Assembly: GCA_963965975.1 (NCBI GenBank) | Contig: OZ014414.1 | Coordinates: 5,803,501 to 5,867,500, forward strand | From: Xestospongia bergquistia | Taxonomy: Eukaryota; Porifera; Demospongiae; Haplosclerida; Petrosiidae | Direction: 5' to 3' | DNA: 64,000 nt | Shown here: piece after piece, positions 1-12,239 of the stretch | Position numbering within the stretch: position 1 is the first letter of the stretch | Layout: each line of letters starts with the position of its first letter | Made by a program: the position numbers and the translations under genes | Notes under the pieces: model-generated | Database searches by the model: none | Told to the model about the DNA's origin: nothing | The model's input: the letters and a program-made list of their open reading frames with translations, nothing else

Positions 1-189
1 AATTTAAGTACCAAATATATTTGAGCATATCTGAATTAAATGTTTAACTTATTACTGATATCAGTGGAATCACACTTATATATTTAAGTAAATAAAGACT
101 CATAATAAAGATGATATGATGATTATTTACAGTACATCATTATGTAAACAATCGTTTTAATGCTTATTATTAAAGGAAATCTCAATTTC

Positions 190-563
190 AGGTCCTACAA
201 ACACATCTTCTTTTCATAAAAATGTGACTGGAGGAAAGAATTACACAATCTGGTGGGCTGAAACTAATTTTAAAATGGTGAATAACTCAGAAACCTTTCC
301 ATTTGGATCTCAAGTTGACATACTAATATCTATAAATCATTGTTATCAGTTTAATGTGCCTAAAGAATATAAGATTACTTCTCAGACTTTACAAGCGAAA
401 ATCTTCAACACTCTGGGACACTTACACTTGAACATACTAAAGCTGTCACAACTATAGAAATGGCTAAGTCACTTGCTACCATTGATGTCAATAACAGTGG
501 TAAAGTAGATATCTTGTATGGCTTTCTGAAACAAATTCTTCCAACATTACTTTTAATATAAAT
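190..563 (+). pseudogene. Unknown coding remnant in two frames
   Basis: A pyrimidine/AG acceptor-like site ends at 189. From 190 an open frame reads through a segment with VTGGKNYTIWWAE and FGSQVDILISINHC and stops at 457. From about 412 a different frame continues plausibly (SGTLTLEHTKAVTT, then IDVNNSGKVDILYG) to a stop at 563. The switch suggests a one-base indel in an old exon. I do not recognise the family. The frame could also be chance in AT-rich DNA. Confidence 0.3.
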
Positions 564-1536
564 GAGCTATGTTATCTAGTAATCATTGGACATGATAATG
601 TCAAGCAAACATATTTTTTATCCTTATTTTGTGAGAAAATCAGTCAAAATTATGGTGACCCATTTTAAAAGATATTGCTCCTAGTTTCCCATTCATTTAT
701 AAATGTTAAGGTTTGTTATCATAGAGACTTCAATTTAATGAAGTTATTTAGGAATATTGTCATCATTGGAATAAATATAAATTCCTTTGTATTGTTCAGT
801 ATATAAGTTCCATGATCTGGTTCAACATCATAAGTAGTACAAGAGCAAGACTATCAACAGATACATTACCAGTGTAGTACCAACCTATACTACTGTGGTT
901 ACACCCAATACCTATCTCAACTGTGAATTTAAATGGCTTGACTGATATTGCCATGCAGCATATAATACATTATTGTTATATTCGTTTTAAAGATGCTAAT
1001 GTTACAATTAAACTGGATTTGTGAAGATTAAAGAGTCAGCAAAGATTATGAGGCAATTACTTATAAATATAGGCAAGCAAGCCATAATTAGTCAATTCTT
1101 TGGTGTAAACTGGAAATAACATAATACTGTTCTCATTATTATTGTCTTATTGTATCAATTTTATATTTAGATTAAAAAAAAGAAATGAATGAAAATAAAA
1201 CTGTTTAGACCATTTGGACAAGTAAGTACCATTAGGACTAACTTGTCCTAAGGTAACCCATGCACATACACTTTACCATCACAGTTACTACCCTCCATTC
1301 CCAGTAGACTGTTATTAACTCACACAAAAATGTCAGTATTTTTGTTACTGCGTAGTTTAATAATGCCTAATGATTCTCATTTTTTTCCCAATTCAAAACA
1401 GAAATACAATAAAATGCTATTATTGCTCAACTACTTTAAATGAAGACAATAAAACAGTAACTGCTATATGAATATACTAATACATTCTCATATTATATAT
1501 ATTATACTTGGCTTCAATACAAACTATTATATTTGT
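564..1536. other. No gene seen
   Basis: AT-rich DNA with stops in all frames. A short stretch near 1270-1310 (TTACCATCACAGTTACTACC) resembles the antisense of the GSNCD-coding part of the neighbouring fibrinogen-like family, so it is probably a tiny gene fragment. Confidence 0.4.
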
Positions 1537-2796
1537 TTAGCGAACTAACAACTCAATGATATCTATTGGAGTGGCTTCATCAGGATAACCCTGACTGCTA
1601 CACAATCTCACTTCAATGTTATCAGTAACAAAATTAGATAATGTCTTCAAGAACCAAGGCATTTTGGGAGAAGTACAACAGGTGGCCTCAATACCAGGAC
1701 AATTTTGTCCATCCCATAGTATATCAGTAAAAACATCGTTAGGCCAGCCATTATTTAATCCTGCTCCTGATTCACAGTAATAGTCATTACCCACATATGA
1801 AGGCAAAGTAGCTTCAGAAACATTGTTACAGGGACAGTTTTGATGATTCGTACCATGTTCTAATTGACCACAAATGTAACTCCAGATGTGTTTCCGAGGA
1901 TTATTACCATGAGTTATTGAGACACCATCAACATAATATCCATCAATACTGTTATTGGAATTATCATCGTTAGGATAAATACCATCGGCAATTCTATACT
2001 GATATCCTCTGACTTGTCCACAAATATGTTGATAAGAAATACCATGAGTATTAAAGAATGTACTATTGCATCCACCACTACTGCTATTAAATCTGTCACA
2101 TAACGAATGGTTTATGCTGTTAAAGTTATAATTATACAGTTCAGGAGGACACAAAGCATTTGGTTCACTCATGTTGAGATAGCCCACTCTCATCCAGCCT
2201 CCCTTATCATCACAGTTACTACCCTCCATATCACAGTAGACAGATATTAAGGAACCATTTAGAGCTCTTATCATGTAGTACCCAGAGATAGCTGAACTAT
2301 TTACTTTGGAGACTTGAGAGCAGTTGTCATAGGCATTGTCTTCACAGAAGACAGATATTAAAGAACCATTAGGAGCTCGCATTGTATAGTACCCAGAGAG
2401 AGCTGAACTATTTTCTTTGAAGACCTGAGTGCAATTGAAAAATGCAGCATTAAAAATGTTTATAAACTTGGAAATCTGTTCAAGCTTTTCAAGCAATTCA
2501 TTTTCATCTTCAATGCTTTGTTGATTCTCATCACTTATCTTGACACACTGTTGTGATTGATGGAACGTAACACCATTATTAATATAATTAACTCCAATAC
2601 ACTTGTCAACACCAGGAAGAGATAAGAACTCAGATAGCATGTTTAGAGATTGTGGCAAATGATAACCACACTGAAATGATGGATAATGAACATTAACATC
2701 AAGGAAAAAGTTATAGTTGGTTTCATTAGCTGTTGCAGCAATGACATATAACTCAAAGAAGATGAAAAGACTTGTAAAAATCGAAATTTTAGTCAT
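1537..2796 (-). CDS. Secreted fibrinogen-related (FReD-like) protein, intact
   Basis: A single-exon 419-residue ORF whose ATG is followed by a hydrophobic signal peptide (residues 1-23, SIFTSLFIFFELYVIAATA). Residues ~25-120 form a family-specific N-terminal region with a predicted short helix (ENELLEKLEQISKF). Two Cys-containing modules of the type NCSQVF-NSSA-SGYY-NGSLISVYCD follow (~121-195). The last runs into DMEGSNCDDKGGWMRVGY, the hallmark of the first part of a fibrinogen-like domain. The C-terminal half carries YVDGVSITHGNNPRKHIW, DYYCESG, ILWDGQNC, CCTSPKMPWF and the ending PIDIIELLVR. Many N-x-S/T sites fit an extracellular glycoprotein. Function is unknown; adhesion or recognition is inferred from the family. 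It stands alone on the minus strand, 13 kb from the plus-strand cluster of relatives. Confidence 0.85.
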   Translation of the reverse strand: MTKISIFTSLFIFFELYVIAATANETNYNFFLDVNVHYPSFQCGYHLPQSLNMLSEFLSLPGVDKCIGVNYINNGVTFHQSQQCVKISDENQQSIEDENELLEKLEQISKFINIFNAAFFNCTQVFKENSSALSGYYTMRAPNGSLISVFCEDNAYDNCSQVSKVNSSAISGYYMIRALNGSLISVYCDMEGSNCDDKGGWMRVGYLNMSEPNALCPPELYNYNFNSINHSLCDRFNSSSGGCNSTFFNTHGISYQHICGQVRGYQYRIADGIYPNDDNSNNSIDGYYVDGVSITHGNNPRKHIWSYICGQLEHGTNHQNCPCNNVSEATLPSYVGNDYYCESGAGLNNGWPNDVFTDILWDGQNCPGIEATCCTSPKMPWFLKTLSNFVTDNIEVRLCSSQGYPDEATPIDIIELLVR

Positions 2797-2853
2797 TTTT
2801 AAAATCCTTGTTAGGAACTGTTGTCTTTATAATAACCTTCTTTCTTCTTCAGT

Positions 2854-2859
2854 TTTATA
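2854..2859 (-). promoter_or_regulatory. Possible TATA box of the 1537-2796 gene
   Basis: On the minus strand TATAAAAC lies about 58 bases upstream of the ATG. A second TATAAAG lies at 2826-2831. Either could place transcription just upstream of the start. AT-rich DNA makes such matches common, so confidence is low. Confidence 0.3.
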
Positions 2860-2869
2860 CATCAATTCA

Positions 2870-3860
2870 TTCATTACATATGCATATATGAGATGATCTC
2901 AAAACATGTCGTGTTTATCGTTGATTTTCATTACTTATGTCAATATTTTGATCTTCCAAACATATACAGTTTACGTCAAATTCTCATACCTCTCAAGAGA
3001 CAATATAGTCGCAAATGTTTTTAATCATTGTCAATGTATGTTATTAACATAAAGTTATTAATTTAATTATGGTGGTACATTTTAGTTAATTAGACTTATT
3101 GTTTCCAGGTCATTATTTTCATCATTGACAACATTCAAAGGTTTGGGAGTGTTAATGGATATTGTATCAGTATATTCCATTTGAATCAACAGTAGTAACT
3201 TATTAAATAGCCTATCAAGCTAGACTCTCCTCCTCATGATCAACAAATAAGATTGTCTAGTTTGATAGACTAGTTAATGTTATCAAACTCACAAGGGAGT
3301 CATCTCAAACATTCATGACAAAAATGTATGGGGGTTTGCCAGTTTCTACTGAATTCACTAACAATAGCTATTGTTTCAAATAATGTTTCAATTAATACAT
3401 TTTTCTCAAATTTAGATAGAATGGGGCAGGAAGTGATTAAGCTTGCCTTTTAATGGTGGGTGTGGTTTTCTTCTGAGAGGTCATGAGCTAAAAAAGCAAG
3501 CAAGTTATTATATATTCATATCTGGCATAGTCCTATAATATATAAGAATCATTAATTCCCACTGATGTTCATTAGTAGTTTAATAAACTTCATGCATCTT
3601 TATATTAACAACAACACAAGTAACAACAAACAGAATAACAGAGTTATAATGTGGTATAAAACAAGATGTCGAGTGCAATCATAGAATAAGGCAGAGTACT
3701 GACAGTGAATTTATCTTTTTTAAGAATATAATAAAATTTTACAATTTAGTCTAAACTGTTGAGTAAATAAAGTTATAAATGATATTGAAAATAAATATTT
3801 ATAGCTAGATCATGTGGCACCCATTGCCTGATCTATAAAATCAAAGACTATTTGTGACCA
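2870..3860. other. No gene seen; short hairpin near 3211-3270
   Basis: No coding frame can be supported. An imperfect inverted repeat (CTATCAAGCTAGAC, pairing with GTCTAGTTTGATAG) lies at about 3211-3270. Confidence 0.4.
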
Positions 3861-4074
3861 GATTTGCAAAAAGGGACACTTCTGTCAAAACAATTGTGGT
3901 CTGTTTTGTGAAAAAAAACCTGTTAAATCATATCAAACAACAGTTTTGCATTCATATAAAATAGTTATGCATACATAGCAACTGTATCTATACAAGACTG
4001 AGATGTTTTAACAGTTGTTTGTTCATAAATCAGGTCACAAATGTTTTGACAGAAGTGGTCCCTTTTTGCTAATC
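3861..4074. mobile_element. Hairpin MITE with ~75-80 bp inverted arms
   Basis: The left arm begins GATTTGCAAAAAGGGACACT and the right arm is its near reverse complement, ending CCCTTTTTGCTAATC. Both contain TTCTGTCAAAACA and the AACAGTT core. Arms span about 3861-3948 and 3998-4074 with a ~50-bp centre. There is no coding capacity. A diverged relative lies at 4800-4890. No clear target-site duplication was found, so the transposase superfamily is not assigned. Confidence 0.6.
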
Positions 4075-4799
4075 ATGGCACATTTTTATTTTACTAATAC
4101 ATGACATAAATAAATAAAATTACAATAGTCATAATTTTATTTATAATTATGACTTCCAGAATTGTAGTAGAATTATTTTTTCAACTACTGTGTGTACTTC
4201 TTTAACATTAGTGTATAAGATATTTTAATCTGAATAAAAATACTTTAATTAGAGATCACATGACATCAACAAAGCAATCATCAATTTCATACTAGTAACT
4301 ATATGATACTACAACAATTTCTTCTGTAAACTACACACGCCTGTTTATAACATTTTGCAAACAATGATATCTTTTCAAACATGTGAATATACTACAAGTA
4401 TATTTTGTTGTTTTAGATATTGGAGTAGCTTATGTAAACTCCTTTTATTCAAATTGTATTTGTAATTGGTTGTGTATATTACTTAGTAGTTGTAGAGTTC
4501 AGTAACATAAGAATTTGTACATCATTGTAAGCTCTGTCGTTAGCCATCATCCTTAATTCAATTTCTTGTCACTTAGTTTTTATCAAGTCTTCTTATGAAC
4601 CACATTTTTTGGGTACATACAATATGGTTGCTCCAAGCTCCAACACTGTTGCCCTTCCAAAAATGAATCATAAAAATACGGAGCATATATAAATGTAGTC
4701 ACAGCAGGATTTCCAGGTTCACATTAGTGACTGTCTCTAACAAAACCTGGTACAGTCTATACCACCATTATTACATGTAAAAACAAGCCCATACATATG

Positions 4800-4890
4800 T
4801 GACATGATGTGAACACTTCCGTCAAAACATTTGTGATCTGATTTGTGAAAAAATCACTGTTAACATCTCAAAAACAGTTTTGTACACATA
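4800..4890. mobile_element. Diverged half-copy of the 3861-4074 MITE
   Basis: Shares ACACTTCCGTCAAAACATTT, then GTGATCTGATTTGTGAAAAA and the following AACAGTTTTG motif with the hairpin at 3861-4074. Only one arm is recognisable, so it is a truncated or decayed copy. Confidence 0.45.
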
Positions 4891-6953
4891 CAGTTGTTGC
4901 AGTTGACTGATGAAGTTACTAAAACATTGACCAAAGATATTAGAATACATGACAATGTCTGTATACTAACTTTACTATTGGCAGGTCCCAGTACAGTACT
5001 TTAACTAGTATTACTTGGCAAGAGGTAGTAGGGCGTATGTAGGACAGCCCATATTGTCCATTGAAGCAAGTAGAAAACAAGGAATATATTTCACTCATAA
5101 TACCAATCAAAACCTTTCAATTCTTTGCAGTATTTTTTTCTATAATAATCCTTTCATTATAACTTAGTTATAGGTTGAGACAAGATTTCTTAGCATTACA
5201 GACATAATCAAATGTTGGATTTGTTAATCTTTCCTCTGTTTCCACCTCTGCTTTATAGTTCACAACAGCTAATAACTATAACTAGTTTGGACACCAAATT
5301 AACAAAGTAACACAATCAACTATGACGTCTTCATTTTGTAGGTCTCATTTATATTGCTTCAGAAACAAAACCAGTGATTTTAGCAGTTATTGTAAATAAA
5401 CAGTTACTCTTAGGATGCCATTTATGAATAATTAATATTATGAAAAGCACTCACTACTGGTATATTATATCTTATAATAAGTCTTATTATAATGATAAAT
5501 TTGAAGATAGTGTTTGTCATGATAGTGAGTAGGAACTACTCTATTACTTGATGGATCTGGCACAAGATTTTTTTGCAAAATATATTTGCTCATCCCACTC
5601 TCTCAATACATTATAATTGATAACTTGACAGTCCTAAGAGATACTCTTAAATCACAAGAGAAGACATTAATTGACAAACACAAACAACAACAACAATAAC
5701 AGCAGAAACCTCTACCAATAATAGATTAGTTCTATTATTGAAATTAATGTATGGTGCATAATTATTGTCTTAGAATTTTCTATATATAACCCTTTCTATT
5801 TATTATTGTGTTAATCTCAAAATGTACTTTTCCAATATATTTGAGACGTTAATTGACAAATACAAGGTATGAACTGCTACATTCAGAAATATATATTCAC
5901 ATTGAAGTAATTTCTAAATCAATATTCACTATATCTAAGAATTACAAAGACATTGTATCCAATATCACTTTATATTGCACAGTATATTGCTATGTGGTTA
6001 TTTATAATAACTATTAGTATTATTGAATTGGCTACTTCTTCATATATAGTCCACTACTGCTTATTATATATTACATTTACTAATATAGGTTTCTCTGATA
6101 TATACAGAGTACTCTGAGCTACTAAAACACATGGATGAGTTAATACCATAACAGATATCAGAATAATAGAAGGAAGACTAATAAAAACAAACAATAGACT
6201 TTAAGAAATCTTTTTCTAGTCTGTAATGATCTGTTTTTCTACAATGAATGTACAATCTGACCAATCAAATCTGGTTTACATAACTATTATAGTATATTGT
6301 GATAAGTAACTTAGAATTTTTATAAATGTTTCCACATACATTAAAGCATCCAGGAACACTAACTAACTTTGCATACATGCTGCATGTAAGATGTCAGTTA
6401 TATACAAGCTCAAAAAAGAAATGGCAGCATTAATATCTCTACATAGTAGCCACACAGAAGTACATGAGACAATATTTAATTATATTTAAAAGCTGTACTT
6501 CGCTGTGTTGAGAAAACATTACTGAAGTAATAAAACTTGCTATATCTAATTTAAACAATCATTCACATCTAATGAGATTGTTACCTGAACTTTCCTCCAC
6601 CACTATTATATTATATAAGCATTATTGCGTCCTTGATCTTGTGGCTATAATATAGGGATAAAATATTACCATTCCCACCTTTGTGCCTGATTGAGATGTT
6701 TTACTGTCACTCCTAGATTTAATAAATTTTTATAATTTATAAAATAATTTTTATATAATAATTTTTTATTTACATGTTATATACTGAGTGTATGTGTGCT
6801 GATCTGCTAATATTTGATTATACCTATTATCACATATCATTTATATTTCTTTAAGGTAAACATGTTCATGATGAACCTCTGCTTGTAGATAATATTCTTT
6901 ATTGATATAGTGATATATGTGAAAAATGGAGAGTTGAGTTTACACATTGACCA
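4891..6953. other. Gene-free AT-rich stretch
   Basis: No open frame, splice-flanked exon or RNA gene could be supported on either strand. Only short TA-rich stretches are present. Confidence 0.4.
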
Positions 6954-7481
6954 CAATATGGTGAAAAAGACTTCTTTGGAAAATTAGCACAATTTCAAAT
7001 ACAAGACAGAGATTTCACTCCTCATACAATGGTACAGAAATAGTGGTATATGCTAACGGAACAAGTTGACAAAATTCCAATTGCTCCATATATCTATCAC
7101 GTGACAGATAATCAGGGTGTCCTTAAACTGAAATTAGGTGTTTCTATCATTGGTGCTATAATAAATCACCTTCATAGTTGTCTTAGAATAGTATCTGAAG
7201 GTCCTTCTGGTATTGAAAACTCAACACTCTGTTGTAAAATATTAAACGTAGATAAAGCCAATATACCTTTAAACTTTACTATCCTCTTCAGACGATATGT
7301 AAATCATGAGCTTGATGGAGATGACTACTTTCTTGAACTAAATGATCCTAGGAGCCTATCATACTGGGAAGTGATGATGAATTCCTTCAGTAGTATCCGT
7401 AGCTTCAGATTCAGCGGATCCATTAGTTCAGCTTGGTATAGGAAAAAGTGGTTTGCTCTGGCTTATATATCACCGTCGTAG
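6954..7481 (+). pseudogene. Unrecognised ORF with one in-frame stop
   Basis: From 6954 the frame reads YGEKDFFGKLAQF and DRDFTPHTMVQK, meets a TAG at about 7041, and continues in frame from ATG 7050 for 143 codons (EQVDKIPIAPYIYH, KLKLGVSIIGAIINHLHSC, NHELDGDDYFLELNDP). The upstream continuity and even composition suggest a once longer protein, possibly transposon-derived. I recognise no domain. If the stop is real, translation could only begin at 7050. Confidence 0.4.
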
Positions 7482-7795
7482 TAACGTCTACAGCTAATTT
7501 TCAAGATATAAATATCTACCTTTGGAACACGAACAAAGCTTCTCTTTTCCAATTCTGCTTAGTTCTTTCGGTACAAGTCACAATTTGCTTGACAACCAAA
7601 AAGGTCATTTTCTTGAAATAAATTTCGCTGTCACGTGCATTCACGTTTTAATAGAATTTCGCGCATAATCGTTTAAGTGCTTCGTTTCTCTCAGTAGTGA
7701 GTCCCTTCCTTTTCTTAGGAAAGGGAGTCTATGAAGACACCATCAGGTATAATAATAGTAGCTACATATTGATGTGTGAGTGTGTCATGTTCTAC
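7482..7795. other. Less AT-rich, CpG-containing gap upstream of kelch remnant
   Basis: This stretch contains several CpGs (TTCGCTGTCACGTGCATTCA with an E-box-like CACGTG, then TTTCGCGCATAATCG) that its surroundings mostly lack. It could be the old promoter of the adjacent kelch-like gene. No TATA box or start site can be assigned. Confidence 0.25.
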
Positions 7796-7799
7796 AGAT

Positions 7800-8573
7800 T
7801 ATTATGTACGAACAAAGAGGTCTCATCACTCCACACATATAGTGGGTGACAACCTTGGGTGGTGATATAAATAGTATTCCAGAGGTGCACAATATTGAAA
7901 TGAAACAGAAGATGACCTTTGTTATCGAGATATTCCACTTATCTACTGGCATGTGGGAACAACGGCCAACCAATAGGAAACCTCCACTGAGTGTCATTGA
8001 CTATGTCTCTACCGTTTTTGGTAACAGCATCTACTACTTTGGAGGGTATTGTAATCATTGTGGATGTTTTCACAACAGCCTTAACACCTTAACAACAGAC
8101 TCACTCTTATGGAATGAATTGTACACAACTAGTCAAAATATTGGTCCAATTATGAAGAGATCTAGTGGGATGATATTTTTAATAAAGTGGAATTGCTATT
8201 GGTAATTGGTGGTATTGGTTGACGTCCTACTTCACCACAACCTAGTGCTCAGTATAAGAAAGTGTATGGTGACAATGTTCATACTAATGAGCACCACTAT
8301 TATCACTTAGCCAGTGGTAAAGACATCAATACATCATATTATCAATACATTATATACAAATCACACTTTATAGCTGTTTGTATTTTAGGTTATTGGGTAG
8401 TACCAGATGTCACTGGAGCAGTTCCACCTCCTTGCAATAGCTTCACTCTTACCTCACTTCCAAATATGAGAGCTCTATTATTTGGTGGTGATACAACTAA
8501 TGGTTCTGCTAACACTGTATATATTTGTCAGTGTACAAAGACTGCAGTGGTGAGTACAATATGTATTAAGTTA
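7800..8573 (+). pseudogene. Kelch-repeat protein remnant
   Basis: Kelch blades can be read in pieces. One frame carries FHLSTGMWEQRP, VFGNSIYYFGGYCNHC and NSLNTLTTDSLLWNEL. About 8178-8220 another frame gives VELLLVIGGIG. From 8389, after a TTTTAG acceptor, comes PPPCNSFTLTSLP then RALLFGGDTTNGSANTVYI, ending at a GTGAGT donor near 8552. The YYFGGY, VIGG and LLFGG strands separated by ~50 residues are typical of kelch propellers. At least two frame changes (near 7850 and 8180) and a TGA at 8219 indicate decay. An intact protein of this type would be an intracellular protein-interaction propeller. Confidence 0.65.
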
Positions 8574-8594
8574 ATTTACTTACTTACTGCATAA

Positions 8595-9020
8595 TATGGA
8601 GTATTTATGTTAAATCTTGAAATTATTACATGAATTAAATTTACAATATTGTGTGTTTACATTAGTATTAGGAACTGTTTATTAAAGAACAAAATGATTG
8701 ATTTTTTGTTGATATTTCTTTAGCTTTAGTCAACTTAAGGGTTATTATGATAAATGAAACATCTTTTTAGTCAACTATAGTGATAACATAATCTTTGACT
8801 AAATGCCGCCCTTGAGTAGTGGCAGTTTTAGAGTAGTATAAACTCCCTTTTTGTTGTATGTCAGTGAAATTAATGCTGCTGTCCTTTAAGAAATATTGCA
8901 ATGGCTATTCAACAAGATTGTCTATACTTTAAGTTGTTCTAGAATCAATTCTAATTCCAGTAGCTTTAATGACTCACAATTGTGTTTAAATGCTGTTCTT
9001 AATTATGTAAGACCCTCAAA
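8595..9020. other. No gene seen
   Basis: AT-rich and stop-rich in all frames; no repeat noticed. Confidence 0.35.
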
Positions 9021-9023
9021 ACA

Positions 9024-10283
9024 ATAAATTTCCCTATTGTTGATGAACATTTGACTAGTATATCTAGTAATGAGAGAATAACAGGTTATAATTACTCTGC
9101 CAGAGAATATTGCCACGACATTTACCATGTGGAAACGATAGTTGATCTAAATTCTGTACAAGCCAGATCTTTGTCATTCTATGTATATGGTACTACATTG
9201 GCAGTTTCAGAGGATAACTTGTATGTGAGGCAATGCTTTGGGAAGATTAAAGGAAGGCATCATCACTACCGATGGATGTGCACAGGTAATGTAATTCAGA
9301 TTGGCAGTCTGATCACAAAGTATGTATAATATGGTGTTGTCTAGTCTGAGCTTCTATTAAATTATCTCTACATGCATGTACAATCAATATGTAAATACAC
9401 ACATTCACACCTATGACTACAATTTCTTTCTTTGTATTCATTTGTGGTTATACTTTGATAAATCAGGCACATAGTAAGGATCATATCTTTGCCTTTTCTG
9501 TGAAATCCAGTCTCCTCAAAATGTTAGCTATACCAACATTTCATGCATATAATATATACTTGTTCTTCCTTTCCGCACACAGTGATTTTGACAAAGAAAG
9601 AGCTACTAAATTTTATTAAGCTGAAAGGGTACCAAAATTGCCTGTCAGCTCTTTTAGCTTGACAGAAGTGGAATGAGCTTAATGGGATCATTAGAAGAAA
9701 AGTCCATGAGATGGAAGTGAGAGGAAATGCTTATTTATATAATTGTAGAATTTAATACTTCTTAACAAACTCTATAGTGGAAAGGAATTGGGGGATTTAG
9801 TGTATGCCAAGGTATATACAGAGAGAACAGCTTAACAACTTGTGCTCTAAGGGAAGAAATACTAAACTCAAGTGAAGTCGACTCTCGACTAAGAACATTC
9901 ACATTAGAAGACGGCCACACATTAGAATCCACAGACCCTGTGCTTCTGCCAGGATTCGGCAATGTCTAAATGACATGAAGAGAAATGTAACTGTGAGTTA
10001 TTATATTTTAGTTGCTTTAAACCTTGTAACTTTAAAATAATTTTATGTTACTTAGGCCAAAGAAAATGTATCAACAAATGAAGAAAGATCTGTATGTCTA
10101 GATGCATTGTCACACATGCAAACATAGTCTGTTCTTTGCTATAGGACATACTAAAAAGAAGTAAAAACAGCAGACACTTCTGATGTGGATGCTGATAGTG
10201 AAGAAGAACAAGAAGAGGAAGACAACAATCGACGGTTAGAAGACATAATGAAGAATTGGACCTGGAGGACAACTAAGAAGTAA
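9024..10283 (+). pseudogene. Possible decayed multi-exon gene of unknown type
   Basis: Three coding-looking blocks lie on one strand. 9024-9285 (ISSNERITGYNYSAREYC, FYVYGTTLAVSEDNLYVR) ends at a GTAATG donor. 9829-9969 (TTCALREEILNSSEVDSRLR, then FTLEDGHTLESTDPVLLPGF) ends in TAA. 10158-10283 follows an AG and is strongly acidic (DADSEEEQEEEDNNRR) before TAA. They could be parts of one gene or unrelated remnants. The acidic tail and LPGFG block suggest a transposon-derived protein but no domain is recognised. Confidence 0.3.
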
Positions 10284-10289
10284 TTTTAT

Positions 10290-10920
10290 ACAGACATACA
10301 AATAGATCATGCTGAAAATGTGTTAAAACACTTGCACTTGGCAGATAATAAGTATTAAACTTTTTATATTATACTGTTTTTGATTGGATCGATAGAAGAA
10401 AGTCATATTTGAAGGAAAATGAATGTTTAAATAGAAAAAAGCAACCACGCCAAAGAAAATAAAAGAGAACTCTTAGTACTAGTACATGCATATTACTTAC
10501 TTTAGTTTTATTTTTATCAGTTTTCATTTCATTGGCTAAGTGATTTAAAATTTAAGAAAACTAACAATTCAATAAAGCTACCTTAAACACCTTTGGAAAG
10601 TGAAAAGCTGACAGATGCTAGAAGGCAAAGAAGCTAGCTAGACAAAACATAGGCTGAATCAGTAGTACATTTCTTAAACCTATGTAGTTGTGATAGATAA
10701 CTTATTGAAACTTTATTAGAATATGATAGAATATTTACTTAATACTATCTAGTTCATATTTATATAATTCACTTAATTAACCAGTTCAATCCAACGTTGA
10801 TCTTAGATTGTAAGATGCACAGTGTCATTCAAAAGGATTAATTGACTAAGTCTATTTAAGATTTTCCCATTAACAATATAATGTAATGTACACTAAACAT
10901 ATACTTCTTATTAATCAACT
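10290..10920. other. No gene seen
   Basis: AT-rich. The expected last WD40 exon of the COP1-like remnant was looked for here on the minus strand and not found. Confidence 0.4.
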
Positions 10921-10923
10921 TAC

Positions 10924-12228
10924 TAATACACTTCTTGGGATTGTGAACTTATACTTGAGTACAGGTTGACTTATGTATTTTTGATAAACATAAAAAGAGT
11001 TGTTTTCTGATCCTAACAGATCAGACAGTGTGTCATATATAAACAAATGTTACTTCATACCACAAGCAATATATCCATTGTTAACAGATAGTCCAACAAA
11101 TTTACTTTCATTGGTATGATTTTTGTAAATTCTTTCACAGGTTCCTTCCTTTATCAACATTCCAATTTTTCAGTTCACCATCTATTGAGCTATAAGAAGT
11201 ACAATTTATTCATCAACTCAGCTAGCTAGACATCTTTACATAGTAATAGTAACTTACGCTGAGACTAACTCCTTTATCATTAAGGTACCGCACATAGGAA
11301 ACAGCCTTTTTATGACCTCTCAAGGACAATACAGGCTTTGAAAACATTCTTATATCCATTAACCTAATTATACAATCTGCAGAAATGATACATAACTTTG
11401 TTGATTGCAATTAAAGCCACTATGATTATAGTAATTAAGCTATTTTCTGATGGACAGTTACATAGCATATGCATTCTCTTACCAGTACTGGCATATCTCA
11501 GATAATGTCTATTGTTAGGTTAAAATCTCACACAACAGATATTACTTTGTGTAGGTTGAGACTGAACACTATGGTTTAATGTTAAATGCCACAGTTTAAG
11601 AGAATAGTCATCACCCCCAGAAGCCAAGAGAGATGTGTCGTAGTTATTATAATGTATTGACCATACCCTTTTCTCATGCTCCTAAATAGTAGAATGATAT
11701 CCTCAATAGTAATATACCAGATCCTCATTCTTTGGATTGAGGGAGTACTGAGAGGTTAGTATTGTTATGTCTTTCATTGTTTAATGAAAGACATAACAAT
11801 ACTACAGCATGCTGTGGGTAATACCATACTTAAGCCTCGAAAGACGATGGACACAGATTATACTGACCTGATATGTGTGGATAGATGTGATCTGGTGAGT
11901 ATCCCAGATTGATAATATACCACCAAAATCACTAGCTGCTATCTGTTGCTTATAATAAGGATTATAGGCTACAGAACTGAAACAGAAGTATATTGTTCCT
12001 CCTCATTGATACTACATGTATATCAATTCCTATCTACTGTTGACTATGTTATATGGACATAACAACAATTTTATCTTCAAAGAATATCATACACACACGC
12101 ACATGCTCACACACATGTACATATCACATACCTAATTTTATCATGGCACGATATCTCTCTGACTGGATAATGTATTGTATTGTATTGAACTTTGGTTGAT
12201 GAGAGGTCACTAGTGAATAGTCAAAAAT
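10924..12228 (-). pseudogene. COP1-type WD40 domain pseudogene
   Basis: Six minus-strand blocks, each bounded by AG and GT, follow the order of the C-terminal WD40 propeller of the ubiquitin ligase COP1 (RFWD2). They are 12228-12132 (IFDYSLVTSH, IHYPVREISCHDKI), 11976-11868 (SSVAYNPYYKQQIAASDFGG, ILSIWD), 11681-11483 (EHEKRVWS, LLASGGDDYSLKLW, NICCVRF), 11376-11258 (DCIIRLMDIR, LRGHKKAVSYVRYLN), 11189-11061 (SIDGELKNWNVDK, NESKFVGLSVNNGYIACG) and 11012-10924 (GSENNSFYVYQKY). Signs of decay: a 5-bp repeat (ACAAT) shifting frame in the first, a TAA after NICCVRF in the third, and a frameshift in the fifth near 11150. The RING and coiled-coil parts are absent. COP1 normally targets transcription factors for ubiquitination; this copy should not make a full propeller. 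Confidence 0.75.
11758..11803. repeat. Perfect 21-bp hairpin inside a COP1-like intron
   Basis: Arms 11758-11778 and 11783-11803 are exact reverse complements with a 4-base loop (GTTT). It lies in the intron between the second and third WD40 blocks. It could be a miniature foldback or a small-RNA-like hairpin; the sequence alone does not decide. Confidence 0.6.
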
Positions 12229-12239
12229 CTGAAAAAGAG

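Noticed and set aside
1914..2099. Hydrophobic minus-strand ORF inside the first FReD-like gene
   Set aside because: Overlaps the intact gene in another frame and has no independent support.
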